64,000 bases of DNA from Sipunculus nudus (Eukaryota > Annelida > Sipuncula > Golfingiida > Sipunculidae): assembly GCA_026874595.1 (NCBI GenBank), contig CM049318.1:43256456-43320455 (forward strand). The letters run 5' to 3'. Shown in pieces: positions 36,401 to 49,338 of this stretch. Under the pieces are notes generated by a model that made no database searches, was not told the DNA's origin, and was given only the letters and a program-made list of their open reading frames with translations. The first letter of the stretch is position 1. Each line of letters opens with the position of its first letter. The translations under genes and the position numbers were made by a program.

Positions 36401-38290
36401 AGATTGGGCAACAGGCTAGAGGTCAGTCTGGATCTATATATAGCTCTGGCAGACTGCCAACTGTATCAGATAAGGCAACAGGTCAAGAGTTCACTCTGTG
36501 CAGCCAGGTATGGGTCAGGAGTTCACTATGTGCAGTTGTTGCATTCTATTGATAGCATTGGCAGACTGCATACTGCATCAGTTTGGCACCAAAGTTCAGC
36601 CTGGATCTATTTATAGCTTTGGCAGACTGCCAACTGTGTTAGATTATGCAACAGGTCAAGAGTTCACTCAGGGCAGCCAGATACAGGTCAAAAGTTCACT
36701 CAGTCAAGCCAGGTGCAGGTCATGAGTTCACTCAGTGCAGTAGCCTGAGCCAGCAAATATGTCACAGTTCACTCATCTAAGCCGTGTCAGCCCCATGCAT
36801 CAGACTCAAGGTAAGTTTGATGTATTGGCCTGATATTATGACCTGTCTATGTGTCTTTGATGGCTTTCTTGTTCACAAGACAGGTTTCACCACCTACAAT
36901 GACTTTTGCACAGTGTATGTGCCTGCTTATTTCTACAGAGAAATTTGATATATCAGCCTAAAATTGGGCATGTTTATACATATCAGGTAGCTTTATAGTG
37001 TACAAGACTGGTGGTGCCACCTACAATAACTTTTGCACAGTGTATCCCCCTGCATATTTCACAGGAGGGGTTTGACATATCAGTCTGACATTGGGCATAT
37101 GTATGTATCTCTTCCTTGTATACAAGACTGGTGGTAACAGCTACAATCATTGTATTTACCAATACAGAGTTTTGCAGATACTATGTTTTCAGTCGATGCC
37201 ACTGCTGCTCCGGCGACCGCTACCGCCACATAGATTTCCGGAGAAATCCTCCGTAACCATTTGGCAGAATTTTTTTAAATTCAGAATTATGATCGGGTCA
37301 CATGTGAACTGCTGCACCCTCATTTTTGGTTGACCTCTGACCTTTCCTCTCTGCCCAGTGTCCATTTGCGCTTCTGTTTCCACACATAAACCAACATATC
37401 TTAGGAACCTTTTGACTGATCACTCATATCTCAGCAGTGGTTTTACTTATCCACCTTAAATTTTGCAGGTTTATACATCCTTGACAGCTTTCTTGATTTT
37501 ATGACAGGTGGCACCAGCTACATTCACATTTACACTGCAGACATCGAAGCTCATATCTCAGGAAACCATTTGACAGATTGGGCAAAAATTTTGCATGTTT
37601 ATAGATCTCACATAGCTCTTTATCATACGCAAAACTGGTGGCGCCACCTGCAACCATTCTTGCACAGCGTCCATCTGTTCATCTGCCTTGGGATAAAATC
37701 ACTCATATCTCAGCAGTGGTTTTACTTATCCACCTGAAATTTTGCAGGTTTATACATCTTGGACAGCTTTCTTGATTTTATGACAGGTGGCGCATGCTAC
37801 ATTAATATTTACACTGCAGACATCCAAGCTCATATCTTAGGAACAATTTGACCGATTGGGCAAAAAATTTGCATGTTAATAGATCTCACATAGCTCTTTA
37901 TCATTTGCAAAAGTGGTGGCGCCACCTGCAACTATATTTGCACAGTGTCCGTATGTTTGTTTGCCATGGGATAAAGTCACTCATATCTTGGCAGTGGTTT
38001 GACATATCTGCCTAAAATTTTGCAGGTTTATACATCTTGGATAGCTTTCTGGATTTTGTGGCAGGTGGCACCACGTACATTTATGTATATGCTGCAGACA
38101 TTCAGGCTTATATCTCAGGACTGGTTTGACATATCCCCCTGAAACTTTGTATGTTTATAAACCTCACATAGCTCTTAATCATACACAAAATTGGTGGCGC
38201 CATCTGTCACCATTTTTGCACAGCATCCATCTGTTTGTCTGCATGAGCTAAAATCACTCATAACTCAGTAATGGTTTGACTTATCTGCCT
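33473..38290 (+). mobile_element. HB elements, overlapping 5' ends, 3'-truncated
   Basis: HB-type starts AGTGAACCTGTGAGC at 33473 and AGCGAACCTGTGAGC at 34802 suggest one HB inside or duplicated within another. The body continues through the 'cagactgccaactg' minisatellite (36130-36800) into the ~280-bp array at about 37340-38290. No AGGCCT-hairpin terminus follows; HA' sequence takes over near 38290. No coding gene is present. Confidence 0.65.
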
Positions 38291-39088
38291 AATTGATCAT
38301 TGATCACCATGATTCCTTGCATGGATATTGATCATCAAGTGTTTCATCAGTTTTTGCAGACCAGTGGCGCCATTTATATTTTTTTCCATTTTTTACGATT
38401 TTTTTCTCTATTTTAGAGACATTTAAAGATGCACAACAGGGCACAAATAGTAAAGACTGAACCTAGAATCTTCTTTCATGACATGCAGGGAGGTCCATGA
38501 AAAGTCTGCTTGGAGACCTGAATGTAGGTCTCTGTTACCCATATACTTTGAGCTATTGGGTTCAGAAGTTCTCCCCAAATATTAAAAAAATTGATACAAA
38601 AGCTCCAGTATCTGAACAACGAATGTATTATCACCCTGATTTCATGCATGTATATTAATAATGAAGTGTTTCATCAGTTCCCGCAGACTGGTGGCACCAC
38701 CTTGTTTTTAGCTCAGCTGACTATAAGTCATCTAAGCTATAGCGATCACTCTTTGTCTGCTGGCCATCCGGCCGTCTGTCCGTTAACAAGGCATGAATTG
38801 TAACCACTGGACCTGAATTCTTCTTACTTTACAAATTACATCCACAGAGGTCCATGAAGAATCTCCTTGGAAACCTGGAATTAGGTCTCTGTTACCCATA
38901 TTCTACAAGCTATTGGGCTTCAAAGTACCCCCCAGAATAATGAAAATTTTTATACAAAAGCTCAAATATCTGAACAACTATTGCATTGATCACCATGATT
39001 CTCTGCATGAACATTGATCATGGAGTGTTCCATCAGTTCCTGCAAACTGGTGGCGCCACCTGTGTTTTTCCAATTTTTAAGAATTTTT
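38291..39088 (+). repeat. HA' core units and HA'-type 5' end
   Basis: Core units occur at 38291-38709 and 38810-39088. Between them AGCTCAGCTGACTATAAG (38710) and a CCGTCTGTCCG tract mark another HA-type 5' end. An A-to-T-rich junction leads into the HA copy at 39089. Confidence 0.65.
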
Positions 39089-42000
39089 AGCTCAGCTGAC
39101 TCTAAGTCATCTTAGCTATAGTCGTGGTCCATTGTCCGTCATCCTTCCGTCTGTCTGTCGTGCTGTCCGTCCGTCTGTCCGGATGTCCGTCCGTAAGACC
39201 GGCACGTTTCGACACCATTGGACCTACGAATCTGAAATTCGCCATACAGTTAGATGTCCCCAAAATCTCCTACCATGCCGAAAATTGGGTCAATAGGACT
39301 TCGTTCCTTTGAGATATTTTTGAGATATCAAGGCTTTAAACTCCAATAACGCCCGCCAGGGCGCGCGGTTTGTCACGGGCCTAGAATTCAAAGGCGCCCG
39401 CCCGGGCGCACTAAAGCCCATTTTACATACCCATAATTGGGGCAAGTTTTGGGGGTGAAACGCAGACTTGTTGGAAAATATATAAAAATGATTGACTTTC
39501 ACTCACGTGGCCTTGTTACGTGGGCCCTGGTAACATGTCGGCTGCGAGAGTAAAATCAGACACCTACGCTAAATTCATCAGAAATCGGTAAATTACTAAA
39601 TGTTGGCAATCAATCCCGGTGACAAAATCAAGTGCAGTGTGTTTGAAGATTTAACTTCGGTTAAATATTTCCAAGATCATATATTATCCCCTTTTTTATT
39701 GGTTTAACTTGTGACCAATGATCGCCGTCTGACTGACTGACGCGTCTGACAGACACCACACACGTGATCTGCGTGACCTCCTGTGTCATGTATTGGCACT
39801 GGAAAACCATTTTTAACCGATATCATATAATAAGATGAGTATTTATTTTAAATATTTACATATTTTCTCAACTAAAAATCGAAGATACTGTCATATATCA
39901 TGTCGCATATATATGTGATGTCTGATAGTTTACTAGTGATCATTTCTGTGCCAAACATTCTATGTACAATCGTAATTGGGCACAATCGGCCGTGCACAAG
40001 AACTGTCAATCATTTTAAGAGGCTTTTTGGATTGAAAATAAAATTAATACCGTCTTAAATTAGAAAGATCCAGATAATTTTCCAGTGTAAAATATAAAGA
40101 TAACTTTATACTCCATGAAATATTGATGTAATTTTTATACGACGTACATGGAACTGTACGCCTATACACCCGAATCCTTGAATATGTAAAACAAGACAGT
40201 AAGTGACTTATACGCTTGAACAAATATGTATTAATACGGTTTTAACACATACTGAACAGATTTTACAAATTTTTATATGTGTAGTACTTCCTGTATATGT
40301 ACAGGCTACATGTGTACGTGCACGTGTGCGCGCTTTTGTGTGTGTAAATATATAGGCCTATGTGCGTATTATAATTTTCATTAGTGATTGAAAAAAGCAC
40401 CAGTAGTTGTCACTGCCAGTGAAACAGATTTTGGGCGGAGCTGCAAAACATCCTTAAATATATATGGCACATAGCAAACTAAATTTTAAAAATATAGCCT
40501 ATTATATTATGAATTGAAGTAAATATTTTTTTTTTTTGTAATACGTTTGCCTATAACAGGCTATTCATTGTTGTAAGGAATAGTAGCCTACTGCATTATA
40601 AATGTTTGTACCTTTTAAACATAAAATCTTATCACTAATACCAGAACTTATAACTCCTTTTTATATTTCATCCATGAAAGTTTCTCAAATCGGGTTCATT
40701 TGCCACCTATATTCATAAAAAATACATAACGTATACCCCAGACTGCATATATAACGCATATACCGTACGTGCACCCGGTATAAACGCCGCTTTATAGCCT
40801 ATTGATATTGCTCTCAAAACCCGGTCAACGCGTGCATGCATGGCCCAGGGAATAAATATAGAAAATGTGTCGTGGTCATGATAATCCTTTAAAGTCATAT
40901 GGCGGAGTCAGTCTCAGTCATGATACATGCAAGAAAATGAATAAAATGCATTGGCCAATCTTAAATTAGAAGCTAAAGCGTATATATATATTGACGGTGA
41001 CACAGTGAAAGTAAAATATAAAGACCAAAGATGCAGACTTTCGATATGCATGCGCATGGTGTATTCAAAATGACGATCGAGAAAGCATGCAGGTGGACAA
41101 ATTAGACTGAAATCTAATTGTACCTTTCCATTGCTGTAAGATAAGATTTAAAAGATGCAGGTAAACAAATATATCTATATTGCAAAATGTTTGATGGCTT
41201 TGTCTCAAACTTGCCTCTTTCGAAGACCTAAAATACCACAGGATGTCGGCTTCTATTTTTACCCATTTTCACGTTTGATTGACAGTTTTATTAGCACAAG
41301 GAAATTTTCCTATCACACAGAAGATTTTAGCAGAAAGACAGCACACAACATGTGGCCAACCAGACGGGGATTTGGAGTGAAAATTACTACTTTAAATTGG
41401 CATCTATTACATTAATCATCAAAGGATAATGACATCATTTACAATGTTCTGGAACTGAACGACATGTATAATTGCCAGGTGTAGGTCATGGTCCGCGTCT
41501 CTACAGCTGACGGGACTGGTGAATACAAAATTAATAAATAAACAAACACCCAAGAGATCATAACTTATTAGAAGTTTTTGGAACATTCCAGGTGCTTATT
41601 TAGAATTATTGAATTATTGCTGCATGTTGTTTTATAATTAACTGGAACTCTGCCTCTCCGTGAAATCACCACCTTGCAGCCTGGGGAGACCGCATGCTTT
41701 CCTGCTGAAGCTGAAGTTTTATCAGCAGTGCATGATTTCTGACTATATGAGGGCTTAAATGTACAAAGTTGCATACGGGGGTTACCAGATTAGATATATG
41801 ATTTGAAGTTAGGTCTCGTGTGTACATCTAGTTAACCAAGGAATTGTTCATCTCAAAATTATTAAATAAATTTCCTACTTTTCTTCAAGTGAAGTTGAAT
41901 CGAATAATTGTAATTATATATTATATTTCCATTTTATATTAATTTCATATGACGTAATTATGCTTCATTTAAATGTCACTGAAATAAAGTGCAAATCGAA

Positions 42001-42409
42001 AACCTGGATAAGTAAGTGCATGAAGATATGAACGTGCAACTTTCCTCTAAGATACCAGAATGTACTGCTATGAAATCATAGTAACTAGGCATAATTTTGA
42101 TAAGCATTGTTGGACTTACGTAGGCCTATATATTTGAATAACATAACATACATTATGTACTGTGAAAACATGTTTCTTTATAAACTTTGGTATTATGTGC
42201 ATTATCCCCAAAAGCACATTTTAAAAACACCTTTCCAACAATAAAAAATATCGATTTTCTTTTATTTTATATTCTTGTTAATAACAATTTGTTTACATTA
42301 ATGTGCATATTTATTATATATGTAATAAATTATTGTTCTACTAGTACTACCAGTGTTCTCTTTGTTTCTGATCCCTGCGGGAAAGAATCGATTCTAATGC
42401 ATACATATT

Positions 42410-42476
42410 GCATGACGTGAGAGGATGTTTCCAGGTAACTCTTGCATGACGTGAGAGGATGTTTCCAGGTAACTCT
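42410..42476 (+). repeat. 34-bp tandem duplication
   Basis: 'gcatgacgtgagaggatg' begins two adjacent copies at 42410 and 42444 that are identical almost to the end. The TGACGT core is CRE-like, but no function is claimed. Confidence 0.85.
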
Positions 42477-42537
42477 CCCCACAAAAAAAAGAATAATTCG
42501 ACCACCAGTCGGCACTTCATCTCATGGTGCTTCTTAT

Positions 42538-42703
42538 AATAAACACGCCAGACTCAGTCACGTGAACCTTGTCCATTTTAAAGACTTTACAAAATAAACA
42601 CGCCAGACTCAGTCACGTGAACCATGTCCATTTAAAAGACTTTACAAAATAAACACGCCAGACCCAGTCACGTGAACCTTGCTGATGTAAAAGTAGATAC
42701 GAT
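42538..42703 (+). repeat. 55-bp tandem repeat, three copies, with CACGTG
   Basis: Three units start at about 42538, 42593 and 42648. Each contains 'aaacacgccagac(t/c)cagtc' and TCACGTGA, an E-box palindrome. The third unit diverges after 'gaaccttg'. Confidence 0.88.
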
Positions 42704-43285
42704 TGGGTGAGAAAAGTTTGCAGCGTCAGTGCGTCACTGCTGGCTAAGGGATGACACGGTAGAATTGGACCGTTCAGGAAAAAAACGAAACAGATGTGTC
42801 GTCTTGCATCTTAATTGCCCAGTAAATGTTTTATTTATTTTTATTTTTCCGTTATATTGACTAGATAGGATAATTCTGGGACTAAAGTCTGCAAAACCGC
42901 CTCGTTAATGTACATTGTGTGCTACATATTGCTAAATTCACTCATTATCGCTCAATCAGCGTCAGCCGCGGAGGGGCGGGTACTTCAAAGGAAATTTCAT
43001 GGATACCCTCAATTAAGAAAATAAGAGTTTTCACAAGTGTAAGACATATTTGTTTTGATTTTTTTATTTCAAATTTTAGTACATTTGCACTGTTTCGAAT
43101 GGGAAAGATTTGGATATATCAACGTTTATTTAGGCTAATCGTTGATCGAACCAAGTGCACACCTGTTTACCTGTCGCACCTGGATTTTTACCTGTGCAGA
43201 TAAACGCGACAGACTAACTAAACAGCAATTTTATTATTGCATGAAATGTTGACAAACATAGTAGACACAATTTTCCAGATTTTAT

Positions 43286-44300
43286 TAGCTCAGCTGACTT
43301 TCAATCATGCTGGGCTATAGCGAGGGGTCTTTGTCCGTCGTCCTTCCGTCTGTCTGGCCGGCCGTCCAGCCGTTAGCAGGGCACAAATCGTAACCGCAGG
43401 GGCTAGGCCATGAACCCTATGCAGTCTTAGAGGTTCCAAAAAGATCTCCTTGCAAACCTGAAATAAGGTCACTGCGACCTTTATTATGGAAGTTATGGGG
43501 TGTGTTTGCACCCCCAGAAATAAATCTTTAAGCCAAAAGTTTCATCCAAAACCTTCCATCTTTCACATACAGCTCACCTACCAACAGGGGAAGAACCATA
43601 ATTGTTTTGAGGTCACAAGGTCAAAGGTCAAGGTCACAGAACCAACTTCTTTGAAAAGCCTGTGGATGCATTTTAAGCCAAACCTTTCATCCCAATTCTT
43701 TGATCTTTCACATATAGCTCACCTACTAAGTAGGAGAAGAATCCTATAGATGTTGAGGTCACAAGGTCAAAGGTCAGGGTCACAGGATCCTTGTCTTTGA
43801 AAAGGTTGTGGACACATTTCAAGCTAGACCTTTCATTCCAAACCTTTCAGCACTGATATCGCTTCCCTGCCAACAGGGGAAAAGACCTGTTGATTTTGAG
43901 GTCAAAGGTCAAGTTCACAGCACCCTCTTCTTGCGTGGAGTCATTTTCAGGCAAACTTTTCAATCTATACTTTCCATCTGTCATATATGGCTTACCTATC
44001 AATAGGGGAAGAAGCCTATTGATGTTGAGTTCAAAAGGTCAAAGGTCAAGGTCACAATATTGTTCTAAATGCTTGTGAACATATTTCAAGTGAAACTGTT
44101 CAACCCAAACATATGCCACATCTATGCTTCACTCAGTGTGATTCTAACTTCATATTTATGGGCTTTTTGCATGAAGAAATAACTAATTGACTTTGAGGTC
44201 AGCTGGTCAGGAGGTTAAAGGTTGCAGGTCTAAGTTATTCACTCATTGGTTGCCAACTAATTACACCCGGCCAGATGTAATTGGTTAGTAGTTACCCATC
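43286..44300 (+). mobile_element. HA-like element with ~140-bp units carrying AGGTCA repeats
   Basis: The 5' end AGCTCAGCTGACTTTCAATC and hairpin are followed by GTCCGTCGTCCTTCCGTC and an HA'-type segment. From about 43537 to 44100 there are four to five units of about 140 bp with 'aaggtcaaaggtca' followed by 'aggtcaca' (near 43617, 43759, 43899 and 44036). No matching 3' terminus was recognised. Open frames here (43486-44078) follow the repeat period and are not genes. Confidence 0.65.
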
Positions 44301-46237
44301 ATTTAGAAAGAATCCAGTTGATCTGTAGGCAAAAGGCCAAGGTCATAGGTCAGGTCAACTATTTTGTAGACCATCTCTATTTTTCTTGTATACATAAGCT
44401 TGCACTCCAGCTGGTACATCTCACCGTGTGGCTGTAATTGTGAGTGACACTGGTGACATATGACTCCCTTTTGTATCAGGCTATTAAGTGAATATGACTG
44501 AGTGATAAGTACCTCGTTACTGCATAACAAAACACTGTTGTTGGAATACTTCAGCCAGGAATTAACACTATGAGAGTATAGAATTAAGGTTTAGCTACTG
44601 ATTTATAAGATGATGGGAACATTTTTTTTTTGCAGTTTATTTTATGGAATCATAGCAATAAACTTAGTTTCCTAGATATCTGAATATTTTTATATAAATC
44701 ACCACATATAAAAGCAAGTGTTTGTTCTCATAATATGTGGATGTGTACTTGATTTAGGATGGCTTTATTTTATTACAAGACTTTTAGTCATGCTTTCTGC
44801 ATTTCTTTTCTTTCAGGTTTTGCAGTTTACCAACCCTGCTGACCCCATTGAAAAGCAGAGTGATAATAAAAAATATTGGACCTACACTTTTACATTTGCA
44901 TATCTATAAATCTGATATGAGCGCCTGAACATGCCTTTTGAATTGTTTTGGACATTCATTACTGTAACATCATTTGGAGAATTTGCCCCAAGTTTGGTCT
45001 CTTATTGGAGGATGTCTGATATCAAATGTCAGACTTGGAGGAAATCCATTATGTCTGCCAGTTAGCCACCTTAGAAATCCTTTTTTCAGTGCAGTTTCAG
45101 TAATTTTCCTTCGGTTTTTGGTCCGATTTAGAGAATGGTTGTTGTCTGATTTCAGACCTGTCAGAAGTCCAAAATGGCCACCAGGGAACCATCTTTAACA
45201 CATGGCACTCAAAATTAAGTTGTATGTTTTTTTTTTCTCCCTTATTACATGTATAAAATATATACTTCATTAAAAAAAATAATTTACCTGTATTTACCTG
45301 AACTCACCTGTACAGGTGAGTATGTTGAGTATGTTTTTATGTGTAACCGTAACCAAAATTATCAATTTATGTTTTACTTGTCTGAAAAATGAAAATATAA
45401 TGGTTTTACACAGTTAACACTTGTTTATCCATATTCTTCTCAGCCACTTTTCAGCATGATTTTGTCACTGGCACAGGTAATTAGATCAGTTGAAGAACAA
45501 AGGTACTATTCACATAGGTAACTTAATTACTGTATTAAAAGCACCTGTTCTTATATCAAAATGAATCATACAGTCCATAAATAGAGAAGGTATTAATTTA
45601 TAGTAACTATAATGATGAACAAAATTTACCTGTTTTACCATATTCAGAAAAAAAATAATTTACCTTTACTTACCTGTACAGGTAAACATATGTGTTATAT
45701 GTTAATAGTCATAGAATGTGCTCTTTTGGTCAGCAAGCCTTTCAGGTGAAAAATATATGATTTCCACAGAAAAATCCAATTTTACTTGCACATTCTGGTT
45801 CGTCGGTGGTTCCCTTTCCAGTGTTAAACCAAATCATTTACCTTTTTCTTACTTTTAATTTATAATTACCTTAGAGTGAAAAAAAAATCCTTACATTTCC
45901 CTTTTTTTATCAAACGGTTCATGGGTTACCTGAACAGGATGAAAGGGGTCATTTTGGTGATATACCAGTGAGTGGAAATACAGGTAGTACAGATTTACCT
46001 GTTTTTACCTGTATATACCTTAGTTACATACATATCAAACCAGGTATGAAGAAAATAAATTAAATAACATGAAGGACATATACCTGACAGTAAAAGCTGA
46101 AAATTTCACAAAGATACCTTTAACCGTTACTGAGTTAATGTCTCATATAGATTCATGTCAAAATGTGGAAAAAATGCAAAATAAATCTGAACAGTAGGAG
46201 TGTGACAATCCACAGGCTAATCTGAACAGTAAAGGGT
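44301..46237. other. AT-rich, TTACCTG-rich non-coding segment
   Basis: No gene. The phrases 'ttacctgt' and 'acaggt' recur many times between 45280 and 46050, for example 'cacctgtacaggtgagt' and 'acctgtacaggtaaac', each containing the palindrome ACCTGTACAGGT. An acceptor-like site before 44818 and a 90-nt open frame after it could mimic an exon, but no donor or family match supports it. Confidence 0.5.
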
Positions 46238-48681
46238 TAAGGAAAAACCTCAATTTTTTATTAGAAATCTATTTTCAAACTTCAGGACTGCCTAATATCA
46301 AAACCACTCATTTGGTTTTCTTCATATTTACCATAAATATTCCCCTATATAGTTCCTATGTACATGCCAGAAATTAAGTCAGTATTATTTAATTTAAAAA
46401 AGGTATGGGCCCAAACATAATGGACTCTGTAAAAAAAATCAGGAAAGATATTTGGTCACTTAAAACCAAAAGTGTTAAAGGTAGGGACTTTTTTCAGTAA
46501 TACAACTTTAATTGATCAAAATTTAATTGTATACCAAAAATTAGATCAAAATCTGTTAAATTTTTTGAAATATTGGCAAAAATATAAAATTGGTACCTTA
46601 AATTTTGCCCAAGTTTGACCATGGCACGTTTTTTTTCCTGTAAGTACTGTGGATTTAATTTTCATAGCATATTTTTGTAAGCATTTTGTCTGTTAACACC
46701 AAAATTTGAAACCAGTTGATCAAAAACTGTAGATTTTATTCAAGATTTCAAGCACCATGTCAAATCAAGTTTACATCAAGCTAGTGTTATGCAGTTTGCT
46801 AGAGCTCAGCTCCCCAGCTTCAGCTCTAAGTTCCTTAAATTTAGCATACAGTTAGATGTCTCCAAAATCCCCTACCATGCCAAGAATTTGATCACTAGGA
46901 CTTAATTCCTTCAAAATATTAATGAAAAACTTCATTTTTCCATTAAAAACCCATTGTTCCACTGTAAGACTGCCTAATATCAAAACCACTGATCTGACTT
47001 CGATCATATATAATATACATATTTTTCTATACATTCGCTATGCACATGCCAGAAATGATGTCAGTATTGCGTAATTATTTTAAGTTATGGGCCCAAACAT
47101 AATGCACTTTTTAAAAAATCAAGAAATATATTTACTCCCTTAACAAGAGCATTGCTGAAGCTAGAGATTCTTTTGTCAGGGATGTAACATTAATCAAGAT
47201 TCAATTGAATACCAAAAATTAGTTCTGAATTTTTCAAATTTTATAAGTTATTAGTATAAATATAAAATTAGTACCTTAAATTTTGCCCAACTTTGACCAT
47301 GGCACGTTTGTTTCTTGAGAGCACTGTTGATATAATTTTCATATTATGCACACATAAGGATTTCATCTTCGTAGTTTAGAAAGCTGAAAGAAATTGGCAA
47401 AATATTGTAGCTTTTATTAATGTTTTTATGAGACCATGTCAGACCCAGGCTTAATCCAGCCCCTCTTCAGTCACCTGTATGTTGACCTTGTTGACCTTTC
47501 ATCAGATTATGCATGCTTGAGCAAAGCATAGACTGGGGCAGCCAGGCAGCTAATGCCCAGCCACAGTTGATCCAGGTGTCCAACCCAACTCATCTAGTAG
47601 TTTTTTTGAAAAACAACATAACAATAAAACAATAAATTAATAATTTTGTATTGTTTTTTTTATAACAAATTAAAGAAAAATTTATAGAAAAGGAATTTGT
47701 TAGTTGATGAGTAACAGAAAATTAACTTGCAGTTACTGATGATGTAAGAATCTTGTATGGATGGATAGAATGTCAATGTCAGTGTTATTCCAAATAACAC
47801 CATGCAGTCACCTATGGTATTTTTCAGTGAAATTTTAATGATAAAAAAATAAATTATATTATTCATTACTATTCATTAGGGATCATATAAAGGAAATTAA
47901 TGATAGACAAAGATGCAGTTGATAATGTTAATCTAGATTCCTACTGTGTCTAGTGTGTAGATTGATGTGAAAATAGTACAAAGTGAATATATTACATTTA
48001 TTTTTTTTTAACATAAATAAAAGCCATAAAACCAGGTACTTATAATCATTATTTTAAATTTGTGAATTTTGTATATTCTGGATTCTCAACATCATTGTTT
48101 GGCTAAAACTGAATAAATACTAGACATGGTGCGAATGCTTTGCAAATGTATTTGAATACGAATATGAATATGTACTGCATTAAAAAATTTTATTGCATAA
48201 GAATGGGAATTCAGGTAAAAATGAAAGTATTTGAATACCAGTGCAGATACTTTCAAAATGTCATCATGAATGCATTCATGAATATATTCTATAATATTAT
48301 TTCAATAATCATTTCAGTTATATTTTATTTAAAAAAATCATATGATTTTCTTATTATTTTTTTTAAATAAAAATTATATTGGCACAATATTTGTTATTAA
48401 ATTTTAATAAATAGTTAAACTCTTTTATTATATGTGCTGCTTATAAGTTATATGGCCAAGTCAAAATCTGTGACTGTAGCACTCCATTTGTTAATAAAAT
48501 AAATGAAATCAATCCTCTTCCCTGTCTCCAAAGATACTATCAAAATAATACATAAGCTAAACACCAACAACTCATAATAAGGCTTATATTTATTACCACA
48601 CAAAACAAGCATGTGCCTCTTTCCCAAGTCATATTTTTTATCATATATAACAGCTGAGCGCCGTGACCCATGGGTCCCTTG

Positions 48682-49338
48682 TTTTCTCTATTTTTGAGAC
48701 CTTCAAAGAAGCTGTCATCTGTTAACAGGGCAAAAATTGTTACTGTTGGACCTGGAATCTTCTAACTTGACATCAAGGGAGGTCCATGAAAAATTCCTCA
48801 GGGAGACCTGAAATTAGGTTTCTGTTACCAATATCATCCGAGCTATGGGGCTCGTAAGTACCCCTCAGAATAATTGAAAATATAAAACAAAAGCTCAAAT
48901 ATCTGAACAACTATTGCATTGATCACCATGTTTCTCTGCATGAACATTGATCATGGAGTGTTCCATCAGTTCCTGCAAACTGGTGGCGCAACCTGTATTT
49001 TTTCAATTTTTTACGATTTTTTTTTCTCTATTTTTGAGACTTAAAGATGTGGTGATCTGTTCACAGGGCACAAATCCTTACCGCTGGACCTTTAATCTTC
49101 TCACTTTACATCCAGAGTGGTTTATGAAAAGTCTCCTTGGAAACCTAAAATTAGATCTCTGTTATCCATATTCTTTAAGCTATTGGGATTCCAAGTATCC
49201 CCCAGAATTATGAAAAATTTGATACAATGCTCAAGTATCTGAACAACTTATGCATTGATCACCATGATTCTTAGCATGGATATTAATCATGGAGTGTTTC
49301 ATCAGTTTTTTGTAGACCAGTGGCGCCACCTGAATTTT
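48682..49338 (+). repeat. HA' core units
   Basis: Two 310-bp units ('gatcaccatg...gttccatcagttcctgcaaactggtggcgcaacctg') follow the HA terminus and end at the HB start. This is the flank of the HA' element into which the split HA was inserted. Confidence 0.68.

Larger units (their letters stand above)
39334..46237. mobile_element. 6.9-kb insertion in HA, identity unknown
   Basis: The boundaries are given by the interrupted HA. AAGG occurs on both sides, so a 4-5 bp target duplication is possible. No terminal inverted repeat of note and no transposase, integrase or reverse transcriptase frame is visible. The left 4 kb looks single-copy with a GC-rich start ('gcgcccgcccgggcgc', about 39391-39406). 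An HA-type 5' end lies at 43286, and the last 1.7 kb is rich in TTACCTG. It could be a decayed large element or a composite of several insertions. Confidence 0.5.
39089..48681 (+). mobile_element. HA element, split by a 6.9-kb insertion
   Basis: The HA 5' hairpin and microsatellite (39089-39333) break off after 'gagatat(c/t)aagg'. The body resumes at about 46238 with 'taaggaaaaacctc', the very next words in intact HA copies (16499-16515). It then runs to CAGCTGAGC, GACCCATGGGTC and CTTG at 48678-48681. The resumed part closely follows the HA copy at 300-2738. The element is thus one HA with a large insertion. Confidence 0.82.

Noticed and set aside
41155-41415. An 86-codon open frame in the single-copy-like part of the 6.9-kb insertion
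   Set aside because: Composition and content give no family match, and there are no splice or start signals to support it.
44718-44909. Possible exon after an acceptor-like 'ttctttcag' at 44818
   Set aside because: No donor site, no recognisable protein family and no continuation. Also, the YjbQ-like gene does not need an extra exon here, because phases join 25803 to 53810 directly.
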